From positions 973,334 through 1,012,663 of the forward strand of contig NW_003546246.1 of NCBI RefSeq assembly GCF_000090795.2: a stretch of DNA of 39,330 bases, in the 5' to 3' direction. This stretch comes from Amphimedon queenslandica. Its lineage: Eukaryota; Porifera; Demospongiae; Haplosclerida; Niphatidae. Within the stretch, counting starts at the first letter, position 1. Each line of letters starts with the position of its first letter. Below the pieces are notes generated by a model, which was given only the letters and a program-made list of their open reading frames with translations, was not told where the DNA came from and did no database searches. The translations under genes and the position numbers were made by a program. Below, piece after piece: positions 11,474 through 21,506 of the stretch.

Positions 11474-12550
11474 CTAATTTTTGTGACATTGTTCACCAAA
11501 ATCACTAAAGCTATTCAACTTCAATTTCCTAATCCTATTTGCTGCACGTATCAATACGCCTACTTTGTGGGATCTGTTTTTCAAAACTGAATCTAACAAT
11601 AAACTTGATGCAATATTACATTTACTGTAATATGACGTGTTCTCAAAATCTACACCTTTCATACTCGATGGCAATAAATCATCAACTATTTCGGGGCTGT
11701 AATATAATGCTTCAATAAATTTTGTAAAAAAACATTCCTTTGCTTCACTATTTGGTCCAGGTAGTGAGTAATTAGAACGTAGTTTATACTATATTTGTCC
11801 ATAATGACATTCATAATAATCTTTATTTAGCCGCCTCTTATTTTCCTCATTTAATGCCAATTTTAATTTATCCATTTCGTTATCAGAAAATTTATATCTC
11901 AGAAATTTATTTTTTGTTCTATGCAATATTGTGTCTCTATTCTCATACTACCGTTTTAAGGAGTTTTGTTTTTGTGGGCCTGGATTTTGTTGATATTGTT
12001 CCTTTGATTTATTATTTTTTGGGTGTGGATTCCTTTGATAATGTTCTCTAGAGGCTCCTTTTTTTAGGTCCAGATTGATACTATAATTTTTTTCTAGAAT
12101 AGCAAGTTGAATTAAAAATTTTGCTATCCTTGTATTTGCAGTACCGATTATTACATTTTTGCAATATATAACCTGGGTTCAATGCATGGAATTTCTTTGA
12201 ATAGACAAGCTTATATTTTTTACTTATCTTATATGCAACTCTTGCTTTGTTTTTGACCCTGTTACACTGCCTTATGTAGTAAGCTCTGGCGTAGGACCTG
12301 TTTTTAGATATGAAGTCTTCCATTTCTTTTCTATTATCATTAATCTTAGAGAATTTTTTTTGGATTTTGCCCCAGTTAAATCACTCATCCTTTTTCTACT
12401 TCCTTTTTTTACAACTAATAGCACAACAATTACACTTAACATTAAATCAACAAAATACCATAACACCAAGTACATGTATGCAGGAAGTACAAGTAAGCTA
12501 CTGCTTATCATAGTAAACATAACTGTAAAGACATATCTCAATAATATCAA
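11474..12550 (-). pseudogene. Basic N-terminal region, copy A
   Basis: Reads with several breaks. A hydrophobic start is followed by MSDLTGAKSKK, then a frame change at an A8 run and MEDFISKNRSYARAYYIRQC, one copy of a repeat like ASREHYQRNPHP, and finally MPSSMKGVDFENTSYYSKC. There are in-frame stops (for example after NSLKR near 11955 and at about 11790). Copy B has the same region with three or four repeat units. Basic repeats of this kind occur at the N-terminus of many Helitron-like proteins in invertebrates. Confidence 0.6.
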
Positions 12551-12775
12551 ATATCAGAAATATAACAGAATACACTGAACTTTAGTGGTCTGGCTTAGGT
12601 ACAGGTATCCAAACTTGTCAAAACTGAGCAGCTGTAAAAATTTTCTTGCTATGACTCCTCTGTAAAATTATGTTTTGCTCTGTAATAAAAGAAACATAAA
12701 TTCATAGAGTTATTTTAAAATATTTTACCTATTAGTTATAATGACAAGTTTTTAAAGTACATGTAGTTAATAAAT

Positions 12776-13012
12776 GTGACCATAATTGACAAAAGGTACC
12801 TTATGGCGGGTAGTGAAATTTGTCTTTCTAGCCTAAGAAATCCAACTTCCTGAGCCTCATTTATCATAAAATTACTCCACAGGATGCAAAAAGTTACCAT
12901 GAAACTTTTAGAAACAATGATTGTCTAACAAAGCACTCACAGGTTGATATTTTCCATTATAATGATCAATTTCAAAATCCGCCATAAGGGCCCTTTTGTC
13001 AATTATGGTCAC
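12776..13012. mobile_element. 237-bp MITE, copy 1
   Basis: Terminal inverted repeats begin gtgaccataattgacaaaag and end with the complement. It is flanked by a 4-bp target duplication AAAT (12772-12775 and 13013-13016). It is inserted at the 3' end of the minus-strand Pro-rich gene and supplies that gene's stop codon. Five more copies of identical length occur in the window. Confidence 0.92.
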
Positions 13013-13637
13013 AAATGTTACAGTTCTTGACTGAGGCCCCTCTGCACCTCGGCCTACGGCCTCTACCTCCACCCCTGCCAGCTCTCCTTGGTAAATTGGC
13101 ATACTATTACGGAATATAAACATAATATTAAGTACATCGTAGTAAAGACTTACTATTTGTCTGTTCACAGCCCTGAGCTGGGCAATTATGTGCTGCCTTT
13201 GCTGTTGCAGCAAAGGCAGTCCTGAGGCAAGAGGGGATCCTCCAGGAGGGAGCACTGGCGGGCCTCCGTCTACTGGATGTGGCGGGCCTCCAGCGCTGGA
13301 GGTGGTGGTGGAGGCCCTCCATCTCCAGCCACTGGAAGTGGCGGACCTTCAGCTGCTAGTAGAGCTAGTGGTGGTAGCGGGCCTCTGGGAGGTGGTAGTG
13401 GAGGCCCTCCATCTCCAGCTACTGGAGGTGGCTGACCTCCAGCTACTGGTAGAGCTGGTGGTGGTAGCGAGCCTCCGGGAGGTGGTGGTGGAGGCCCTCC
13501 ATCTCCATTTACAGGAGGTGGTGGACCTCCATCTACTAGTGGTAGAGCTGGTGGTGTCGGGCCTCTTGGAGGTGGTGTGGTGGTGGTGGAGGCCTTCCAG
13601 CTAATGGTGGTCCGCCATGATACTCATCATAATCCAT
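12999..13637 (-). pseudogene. Pro-rich/RGG element protein, right copy
   Basis: ATG at 13637 (MDYDEYHGGPPLAGRPPPP). A shift in a CCACCACCA run near 13585 throws the frame; the GGPPPP repeats continue in another frame. The last part of exon 1 encodes LLQQQRQHIIAQLRAVNRQI. A donor GTAAGT begins at 13153, and a 50-bp intron (13153-13104) ends in TAG. Exon 2 encodes YANLPRRAGRGGGRGRRP and stops at about 12999, inside the MITE. The gene points toward the Helitron gene copy A and is the inverted counterpart of 2683-3395; 33001-33639 is its closest relative. Unknown family; nucleic-acid binding is suggested by the RGG exon only. Confidence 0.7.
13104..13153 (-). other. 50-bp intron of right Pro-rich gene
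   Basis: Read on the minus strand it starts GTAAGTCTTTAC and ends TTCCGTAATAG. The homologous intron at 33528-33576 is 49 bp with the same ends, and both splice VNRQI or VNRLI to YANLP. Conserved splice sites and changed length support a real intron. Confidence 0.7.
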
Positions 13638-13761
13638 ACACTACCAAACAATATGAAAATATAATGATATATAATGAGAACAAAGATTGCAAAACTTCTG
13701 GAAAAGTTAAGCGGGAGCTGTGAGTGTGAGTGGAGAAATGGCAACTGAAGCTGAAAGTAAA

Positions 13762-13769
13762 CTTAAATA
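13762..13769 (-). promoter_or_regulatory. TATA-like box for right Pro-rich gene
   Basis: On the minus strand TATTTAAG is followed about 20 bp later by TTCAGTTGCC, an initiator-like sequence, and then by the Pro-rich start codon about 125 bp downstream. The same pair is present in the opposite arm at 15521-15550. Confidence 0.4.
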
Positions 13770-14220
13770 GTTTTAGAACAGGAAATAGATTTTAGTAGTG
13801 TTCAATAATGATTAATAATTATGAGCTATTATAGGCTATGAATGTAATTAATGATTCAAAAATTAAAAAAATTATTGCATGACGACTGTTTTTATAATGC
13901 GGTTGGTCTTCTCATAGTTTTTATTTCAAACATCTTTTCTTCCAGCAATGAACTGATACCTAAGGCAAAAATTATAATTATTAATAAAAAGGATTATTAA
14001 TTAATTAATAATGATAAATAATTATAAGTGAGGCTATGAATATAATTAATGATTCAATAATTCAAAATAATTAATATCATAAATTATTTAAAAGTTTTAT
14101 AAACAATAGTAACAACAATAATAATTATGAATTGTTAATAATTTTATAAATTAATTATTAATTATTAATAATTATTAATTAAAGAATTATTAATGAATAA
14201 AATTTTATAAAAAGTATGAA

Positions 14221-14406
14221 AACAAGTAAATAAAAAAAATTCCTATTAAATAAGAAAAAGTAGTGTGGTCAAAAAATAAAAGAAACAAGGGGGTTGAGTT
14301 CAACCATAATAATAACAAGTAGATAAAAAAAAATTCAATCAATAAGAAAAAGTAGGGTTGTCAAAAAATAAAAGAAACAAGGTGGTTGAGTTCAACCATA
14401 ATAATA
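14221..14406. repeat. 93-bp tandem duplication in left arm
   Basis: aacaagtaaataaaa at 14221 and aacaagtagataaaa at 14314 begin two similar units that each contain aaaagaaacaagg and gttgagttcaaccataat. The other arms have a single unit. Confidence 0.8.
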
Positions 14407-14489
14407 ATTAATAGTTCAATTAATAATAATAAACTTTAATTAATAAAAAAATAATTTATTCATGAAAATAATACAAAAATTTCAAACCC

Positions 14490-14790
14490 TACTTTGCAGA
14501 AAATGATAACGTGGCGAGTCCAGGCAATTACAATTTCTAACAAGTATATATATTAATTTTTTTAATTTTCAATATTGTACTGAATCCCAAAATTCAAAGA
14601 ATGCTTTAGCCTATCCATAATGTAGATTTTTTTTGTTGCAATGACACGTTATTCAATCAATACTAGCTGAAAAGTCTTATTTATATTTATTACAATAATT
14701 AATTTACATCATAGTATTGTAGTAGAGCAATCAATTGGTACAGAGGCATAATTATTATTACAATTCTATTTATATTGTAGTCTGCCTGTT
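14490..14790 (+). repeat. Hub core 2
   Basis: Unique centre between the inverted arms, in the same orientation as the other three cores (shared ttcaatcaatactagctga, gtagtagagcaatc, gtagtctgcct). It is the junction between elements A and B. Confidence 0.85.
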
Positions 14791-14922
14791 ACCATTTTCT
14801 GCAAAGTAGTGTTTGAAATTTTTGTATTATTTTCATAAATAAATAATTTTTTAATTAATTAAAGTTTATTATTATTAATTGAACTATTAATTATTATTAT
14901 GGTTGAACTCAACCCCCTTCTT

Positions 14923-15229
14923 NNNNNNNNNNNNNNNNNNNNNNNNNNNNNNNNNNNNNNNNNNNNNNNNNNNNNNNNNNNNNNNNNNNNNNNNNNNNNN
15001 NNNNNNNNNNNNNNNNNNNNNNNNNNNNNNNNNNNNNNNNNNNNNNNNNNNNNNNNNNNNNNNNNNNNNNNNNNNNNNNNNNNNNNNNNNNNNNNNNNNN
15101 NNNNNNNNNNNNNNNNNNNNNNNNNNNNNNNNNNNNNNNNNNNNNNNNNNNNNNNNNNNNNNNNNNNNNNNNNNNNNNNNNNNNNNNNNNNNNNNNNNNN
15201 NNNNNNNNNNNNNNNNNNNNNNNNNNNNN
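14923..15229. other. Assembly gap (307 N)
   Basis: A run of N inside the right arm of the palindromic hub. The flanks aacccccttctt and tttttgacaacc are adjacent (within a few bases) in the other arms, so the true gap may be near zero or may hide an insertion. Any protein drawn across it is meaningless. Confidence 0.99.
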
Positions 15230-15520
15230 TTTTTGACAACCCTACTTTTCCTAATTTATAGAAATTTTTTTTATTTACTTGTTTCCATACTTTTTATTAA
15301 ATTTTATTAATTAATAATCCTTTTTATTGATAATTATAATTTTTGTCTAGGTATCAGTTCAATAATGGAAGAAAAGAATTTTGAAATAAAAACCATAAGA
15401 AGACCCACCGCATTATAAAAACAGTTTTTGAATTTTTGAATCATTAATTATAATCATAGCCTAACTCATAATTATTAATCATTAGTTGTCATTACTAATA
15501 TCTATGTCCGGTTCTGAAAC

Positions 15521-15528
15521 TATTTAAG
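15521..15528 (+). promoter_or_regulatory. Orphan TATA-like box
   Basis: TATTTAAG with TTCAGTTGCC about 20 bp downstream, identical in layout to the box at 13762-13769, but its Pro-rich gene has been deleted in element B. Confidence 0.35.
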
Positions 15529-15589
15529 TTTACATTCAGCTTCAGTTGCCACTTTCCTGCTCACAGCTCTCAAACTTTTCCACAGTTTA

Positions 15590-17160
15590 CGAGACCTGCA
15601 TTGTGGAAATACACATTAATAGACCACATGAATACATTCCAATGTGCAAACAATTATTTTTGTATTTTTAATGGCACACAATAAAAGATGCATTGGCAAG
15701 CATTCATTTATATTGACTAAAGAAAGTACTTACTGTGGCTATTATTAATGATATAATCATCAAGCTAATCTACAGTATGTAACCTAGAATCATAACCTAT
15801 AACAAAAATACATAAGACATTTCACAATACTCTCCGTCTTACTTCATGTTCCATTGCTGAGACTACAATAATATGAAACATATACAGAAGTAAACTGGCA
15901 CCTACTACTGCATGATACAACTACTGATCAAGGAGCTGCAACAAAACATTAAGAAAGAAATTAATTTATTTTCAACAATCCAAATCCAGAATTGCCTTTA
16001 ATTATATTTCACATTCCAATATCATGCAAAAGTATTGCTGAATCAGCAAATCATTTCCAGCTGTAATTACCTGTAAAGCATAGTAATAGAAACATATCAA
16101 AAGCAAGCAATGTAAACTCACAGGCTAATAATAACAATAGCACTTACCAATCACATCAAACCTCACTCTTTAACACCACATTGTAGTCCTTGTGCCAAGT
16201 ACATAAGTACCTATAAAAAGTATGTATGTGACATACTAACTAATAATGATAATGGTAGCATCTACAATGTTTCTGATTGGATCATACATGGCATGTATTT
16301 TAGACATAATATTGCTTACTAATGATACCCTCATTTAAGATACTTTCATGACCTGCTTAATATAAAATAACATTGTGCACATGAAGAATTTCCAATGTGC
16401 AAAAAATATTTTTTGTTAATGTGAACATGCACATATTTACAACAATCATCAACAAAAGATGTGCAACATCAGCTGGCAAGCATTTAATATGCGCACAGCA
16501 TTGATGGCAGCATCATTCAAATACGCAACATCAGCCGGCAAGCATTAACTTAATAATGCGCACAGCATTGATGGCAGCATTATGCGCAACATCAGCTGGC
16601 AAACATTTATGTAATGCGCACAGCATTGATGGCAGCATTGACATGTATGATGATCATTAATATGTGTACCAAATCACTGTTTGAATGATACTACATGTAT
16701 AATGAGAACTTTTATTGTTACTCTAAATTTTTCTTGTCCTTCAAAATTTGTCAGCAGTGCCCTTAATCCATAAGCACCTGATATTTGTTATAAACATGTA
16801 GTACAAGCCACAAACAAGATCGGGAATTGATAATGACAGCTTCCTCCCTTCCTAATTCTCTGTCCTACATAAATGATAGTGACACAAAATTGAATCAATG
16901 CTAAACTCTAATGACCAGTAAACCTCTTTCACACCCTCTCCCTGTCCATTATAGCAACAAGTACTCAATATTCACTGTTATACATTGATTAATCTCACAT
17001 CCTGAATGCAGTTTGATCACTTTATACTGAGCAATAATGGGTGGATATGCACCTGGTTTTCACACACACTCACATTGCACATGCAGTGAAATTAAAGTCA
17101 CATTAAACAACCAATTTAAAGATGATGGACCTCCCATTCACCATACCCACTTTCCATCAA
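15590..17160. other. Noncoding spacer, element B
   Basis: Homologous to 34830-36620 of element C and to the 3' two thirds of 3396-5393 of element A. No coding sequence seen. It holds the iteron-like array 16459-16640. Its left end joins the hub arm at a deletion that removed the Pro-rich gene and the first spacer unit. Confidence 0.7.
16459..16640. repeat. Iteron-like array, element B (3 units)
   Basis: Units start near 16459, 16521 and 16580, with half-sites gcaacatcagctggcaagca and gcgcacagcattgatggcag. Same location and spacing as in element A. Confidence 0.8.
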
Positions 17161-17170
17161 CAATCAATGC

Positions 17171-18324
17171 TTAAGAAATATTAATAGACTTAACTGCTTG
17201 GAAATGATTAGTACCAACATGCTTCAAATACAAAGCAGGTGTAGTAGTATGACAAGGAATGCCATGCAACTCCAGGGTTCCATATCTAGCCCAGCCAACA
17301 AAAGTATGAGTGAGTGAATATGAATATATGGTTATACCTAATAATGCTGTTAGTGTAATAATCTCTGTGTCAGTGGCCCACACATAATTTCTATACATTT
17401 TTGACTTATTTATGTAATCATATATGCTTGAATATCTTGTTGCACTTAATGTACTATTAAACAATTCTTCTTCAAAGTTTGGCATATTACTGACAATTGC
17501 TCTACGTAATTCATAATGCTGAGAAATGGACCCAGTAATGAGATATGAAAGGGCATAAAATAAACAGTTCCCATCACCAGGGACATCAAGAGTACTATTA
17601 GGAACTCTTTCATCTGACAATGGTGTTGTTGGACTGCCAGGTAAGATTCTAGCAGCTGTTACAAACTTAAGGTTCAATATCTCACACCACCTTCTTTGAA
17701 CTTCTTCATTAGCAGGGTAATGAACATAATCCCTTTGTCTCCTCCTTACGTTATCTGGATTATGAGGCTCTTCATAAGTATAGATGACATCATCATCTTT
17801 TTTTGGATTACTTGTCTTTAATTTAATGCTTGAGAGTTTTATAGATACAATCAGACCACTACTACAATGGTCATTTTTCACAACACACTTAGTTTTATCA
17901 TCTTTTGGTTTACAATTAATGTTTGAGAGTTTTATAGATACAATGAGACTACTACAACTATCCTCATCTTTGACATTAAATTTGGTTTTTAGGTCTTTCA
18001 AATTAATTGAAACAATTAATTTATCATCTGTTTTTGGGCGAGGCAATGCTAAAGCACTATTGTCAGCACTACTGTCTACATCAACTTTTCTTTTTTTGGT
18101 GCAAGGCTTATTTAAAGCATTATCATCACATATTTTACTCTTTTTGGGGCGATTAGATTTTTGTAAATCAGTACTCTTACGTTTATTGCTACTAACGGTA
18201 CTGTTACTAGTACTTTGTACATGACTTACAGACACCTTGGCATTCTTACTACAAGGTTCACCATCATCAATTATACCAGTCACTTGAATCTTTCTCTTCT
18301 TTCCTTTACTTTTCTTGATTTGAG
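17171..18324 (-). pseudogene. OTU cysteine protease domain and linker, copy B
   Basis: The longest open frame in the window: 370 codons to the stop at 17171. The linker has NLS-like patches (RPKKSK, KKRKVDVD) and three VSIKLS/VSINLK repeats separated by acidic, Cys-containing loops. The OTU domain has DVPGDGNCLFYALSYLITGS (Asp 237 and Cys 240 of this frame) and VGTNHFQAVKSI (His 360), so the apparent catalytic triad is complete. A TAA at about 18325 separates it from the helicase frame; copies A and C have a Leu codon there. Confidence 0.9.
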
Positions 18325-18325
18325 G

Positions 18326-18800
18326 TTAGTCTTTTCGAAATTTACTTCTCAGCCTGTTAATTTCATTAATGCACAGATTACTAACTTTAACAGAGAGAGG
18401 ATCAAATGATAATAAATGTACTCCATTTAATGTGCGTACACGAGACAATGCAACATATGCCATACCATCCCCAAAAACATCAGTAGATAAATCAATAATG
18501 GCTGTATCTAGTGAGAGGCCCTGACATTTATGTATAGTAATAGCATAAGAAAGTATAAGGGGAAACTGTTTCGTATGTATATACAAATTCTTAGATAGCA
18601 TAAATCTAGATGTAACCCTTTCTATGTCACAAGGTACATCAATATGATCAAAATTTGATTGATATACGTGTAGCATAAATACCCATTACTGTACCAATGG
18701 CACCATTAACTAATCCTACAGTCACATCAATATTACGTCTTAGCATTACTCTACAGCCTACTGCTAAAGACAATACAGTTTCTATACCAGCTGTTTTGCT
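18326..18800 (-). pseudogene. PIF1 helicase C-terminal motifs, copy B
   Basis: Contains [19 protein letters not shown] (out of frame with the next part near 18660), then [19 protein letters not shown] and [19 protein letters not shown]. The ALSR motif is intact here, unlike copy A. Confidence 0.85.
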
Positions 18801-18910
18801 TGGTTGATCTTTTACTTTCTCTTAATTTTTTTCTTGTTTTTTGTCAAATTTTGCTGTGCTGCCACTTTCATCAACAACATCAACAAATGCTAATTCTATT
18901 TTCTCAGTTT

Positions 18911-19680
18911 CTAGACTTTTAACATTAATTCAAGGATTTTTTGGCTGGCGTCTACCTTAGAAAATAGGCAAATTGGAGGATTTGTTCCTTCACTTTCCAA
19001 TTCCTTATATTTTTCTTGTATCGAAACCTTAAATACGCAACTCTTAAGCGTATCAATAGTTTCATCAGTCAGACTGCCATGCCTAACAGAATTAAGCATC
19101 TTAAAGAAAGTTTCGTCTCCTTTTTGTCGCTCGTTGATTGTTAGTTCATCATATGCTACTGTTTCTTTCCATATGTTAACTGCATTTGCTACTCCAAGTC
19201 TAGTTTTTACTAGTTTGTTGCTAATTTTTTTAATTACTGGTCTACCATTAGCTGGTGGCAATTGTAAGAGGTCACCTACAAATAAAATATTTTTGAATCC
19301 AAACCATTCATCTGTTCCAAATATATCTTTTAAGCGCATGTGTAAGTATGCTAGATTTAGATTGGATACCATAGATACCTCGTCTACTATTATAATTTTT
19401 AAATTTTTAAGTGTCATTTTTATTCTTTTCTGAGCTTCTTTACTCAAAGCCCAATATCTAGCTGTCATTCCCTCATGCTCTATCGGTAGCTGAAATAATC
19501 TATGTATTGTTAGTCCACCTACATTAAATGCGGCTATACCTGTTGGTGCTACTATAGCACACATAATTTCACCACTTTTGGATGCCATATGTCATCCACT
19601 AGGCATTTTATTGCCTCTATCAAAAACGATTTACCAGTTCCACCTACACCACTAATAAACATTCTTAGCGGTTTGATATT
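18911..19680 (-). pseudogene. PIF1 helicase motor domain, copy B
   Basis: Walker A SGVGGTGKSFLIEAIKC lies at about 19615-19660 but in a different frame from the rest. From 19588 down the frame reads APTGIAAFNVGGLTIHRLF, IIIVDEVSMVS (Walker B intact), GDLLQLPPANGRPV and NIWKETVAYDELTINERQKG. A single A is missing relative to copy A at the WHxKSGEIM point (about 19585). PIF1 family 5'-to-3' DNA helicase; in Helitrons it unwinds the displaced strand. Confidence 0.9.
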
Positions 19681-19682
19681 AT

Positions 19683-20723
19683 CTAATCTAGTAGTCTTGA
19701 AGAGTCATTCTCTAATAAGTCTTCATGTTCTTTTTGACTTATAAGATTGCTCTTATTTTTATCAAAAATTCTTTTTTGATCTACATTAAGCATTGCCTCT
19801 CTTTGCTCTAATGTTAAATTAGGTACATTTATGTGCATGTCAGCAATATTAGCTACTGCTTCCATTATTTCACCTAGTATTTGAGGCTCATCATCTTCCT
19901 TGTTATCAGGAATTTCTTCTTCAGTAAAACCGGCTTTATTTCTTGCATCGACTATTTTCTTCCCATTATGTTCAGCTTCTAATAATTTCTGCAGTTTGTT
20001 GAAATGATTTTCAATGCCACGTATAGATGCTTCTCTGTGACGCATAAAAGCTTCTTCCATTGTTTCTCCTTCCATTACAAGTGTGCTCTCGTCTCTAAAA
20101 GGCACAAATAAAAATATTAGCGAGTAATAAAAATCGTCTCTTTTTGCTTCTTGCATAGGATTAAATTTCCTATGGTTTGGAAAAACTGGCTTTGATCGAA
20201 GTTTGTATTCTCTTTCTCCATTTTCTCCTATTTTATCAAATTTGTAATTGGCAACAAATTCATAAAGAGATACATCTTCCATGTTATTTGGTCTTGTTGG
20301 ATAAAAGTCTTCAATTATGCTAGGATTAAAGATGTCTTTCGAAGATCGATCCATTTTAGTTAAATATGAATAGTTTTTGATTTTTTGGCTCCTCTTATGA
20401 GGCAAGTACACATTAACATACTGTACAGTTACTGATTTCATGTATAAACTTTCACCAAGAAGAAGATCGCTAGCTTCATATAGTCCTACTTCTTTAGCTC
20501 GAAGTAATTTTTGGCTGATTTTCCAAAGCCTGCTGTATATGTTGTCACAGCTGCTGACTTCATCCCATAAGTCCTGTGCATGACTTTTTTCTGCTTTAGT
20601 GACATATCCAGTTACATACTCTGTTAAGGAAAGACTCCTCGCTGCTATGTATTGCAAGTTCATATTTGCACGCCACAATTTCAGCAGTAAAGGATAATAG
20701 TCGTTGACTCGAACTTCTTTCAT
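19683..20723 (-). pseudogene. Rep Y2 region, linker and helicase lead-in, copy B
   Basis: A 346-codon open frame. LSLTEYVTGYVTKAEKS carries both Y2 tyrosines (36 and 40). MEDVSLYEFVANYKFDKI starts the linker. Near the end, LTLEQREAMLNVDQKRIF is the helicase Q-motif-like segment that copy A lacks. The frame fails at about 19690, shortly before Walker A, through a 1-nt loss. Confidence 0.85.
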
Positions 20724-21410
20724 TTCGTTTGAGACAATATATTTTATTGCATGATTTCAAGCTGTTTTCTACATCATTGATGCAAATACTATCTCGTACT
20801 GGTCTGGGAAAATCAAATCGGCATCTAGATACATAGGTCTTGCCGACTTTAATATTTCGCTTGCAGTATTTGCTGCACTTGTGCATTTGGTATTTTGTTA
20901 CCAAAAAATTTAGATCAGGCGACATATTACTATCTGGTATATGACAGGTAATCCTGTCTTGTATGAAAGAACAGACTTCTTCTGGACGATTAATACCGAC
21001 AACAGGAGCATTTTCAATCCATGGAGGATGTGATAATGAGGCGCTCCACTCATTTGATATTCTTTTTTAACATAATATTGTTCTACTTTGCCTAGAACAC
21101 CACTCTGGAGAATGACTATGTTAAAGAAATCCTTAAATTTGTATGAAAATTGTCGCGATACTGAAACAGGGTCCTCAGTACATAATCTAGAAATACTATA
21201 TGATTGTGGAGCATTATTTACTTTTTTTAAATATTGCGCTATATCAGCTGAATCATATTTAGCAGAACTTAATGTTAGGAAAAGTGTTGGTGAGCCATAC
21301 TCAGCAATCATTGCTTTGACTTCACCTTTCACACGGAACCAATATTGATTTGTGCCCCGTATTGGAGCCAACATGGTACTTAAATTGCCCTCAAATTCTT
21401 CATCTAACAC
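20596..21410 (-). pseudogene. Helitron Rep HUH domain, copy B
   Basis: The frame 20910-21410 contains GSPTLFLTLSSAKYDS and GAPHYHIL with both HUH histidines (125, 127). A single base is then missing relative to copy A and the frame is lost. The Cys-rich part MHKCSKYCKRNIKVGKTY and SRCRFDFPR continues in 20596-20925. Confidence 0.85.
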
Positions 21411-21506
21411 ATTTATTTTTTCTAATATTTCACCAACAGTTTGACCAATGTTGCCCCTTGATGTTTTTAATAAATTATATATGCCAGTTTTTAAGGCCTT
21501 GTTAAT

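Larger units (their letters stand above)
5394..12550 (-). pseudogene. Helitron-type Rep/PIF1 helicase/OTU gene, copy A
   Basis: The gene reads from about 12550 down to a stop at 5394. Domain order is basic N-terminal region (12550-11474), Cys-rich region and DUF6570-like domain (11275-9983), Rep with HUH and Y2 motifs (9560-8646), linker (8430-8110), PIF1-type helicase (8016-6610) and OTU protease domain (6647-5394). This architecture is that of Helitron-like rolling-circle transposases of the OTU-bearing (Helitron2/Helentron) type. It is broken by many frameshifts and stops. Key changes are the second Y2 tyrosine to Phe, Walker B Asp to His, loss of 22 codons before Walker A, and a TGA inside OTU. 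Copy B at 17171-24761 is its closest relative in the window. Confidence 0.9.
13650..14490 (-). repeat. Left arm of hub 2 (inverted terminus of element A)
   Basis: Its reverse complement matches the plus-strand arms at 14790-15580, 2085-2600 and 32010-32930, including gaagacccaccgcattataa-type sequence and the TATA-like box. It therefore forms the right long inverted terminus of element A and the left half of a palindrome centred on core 2. Confidence 0.8.
14790..15580 (+). repeat. Right arm of hub 2 (start of element B)
   Basis: Mirror image of 13650-14490 and homologous to 32010-32930, with an assembly gap inside. It ends at about 15580; the Pro-rich gene expected next is absent and the sequence jumps into the spacer near 15590. 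Confidence 0.8.

Noticed and set aside
5394-12550. Host PIF1 helicase or host OTU deubiquitinase gene
   Set aside because: Helicase is fused to an HUH/Y2 Rep domain and the locus is present in three decayed copies, which is the signature of a transposon.
14859-15310. Open frames across the N gap
   Set aside because: They consist almost wholly of unknown residues and are artefacts of the gap.
13650-15580. Hub interpreted as an LTR of a retrotransposon
   Set aside because: It is directly repeated at element ends like an LTR, but there is no TG...CA boundary, no primer site or polypurine tract, and the enclosed gene is a Helitron-type Rep/helicase rather than Gag-Pol.
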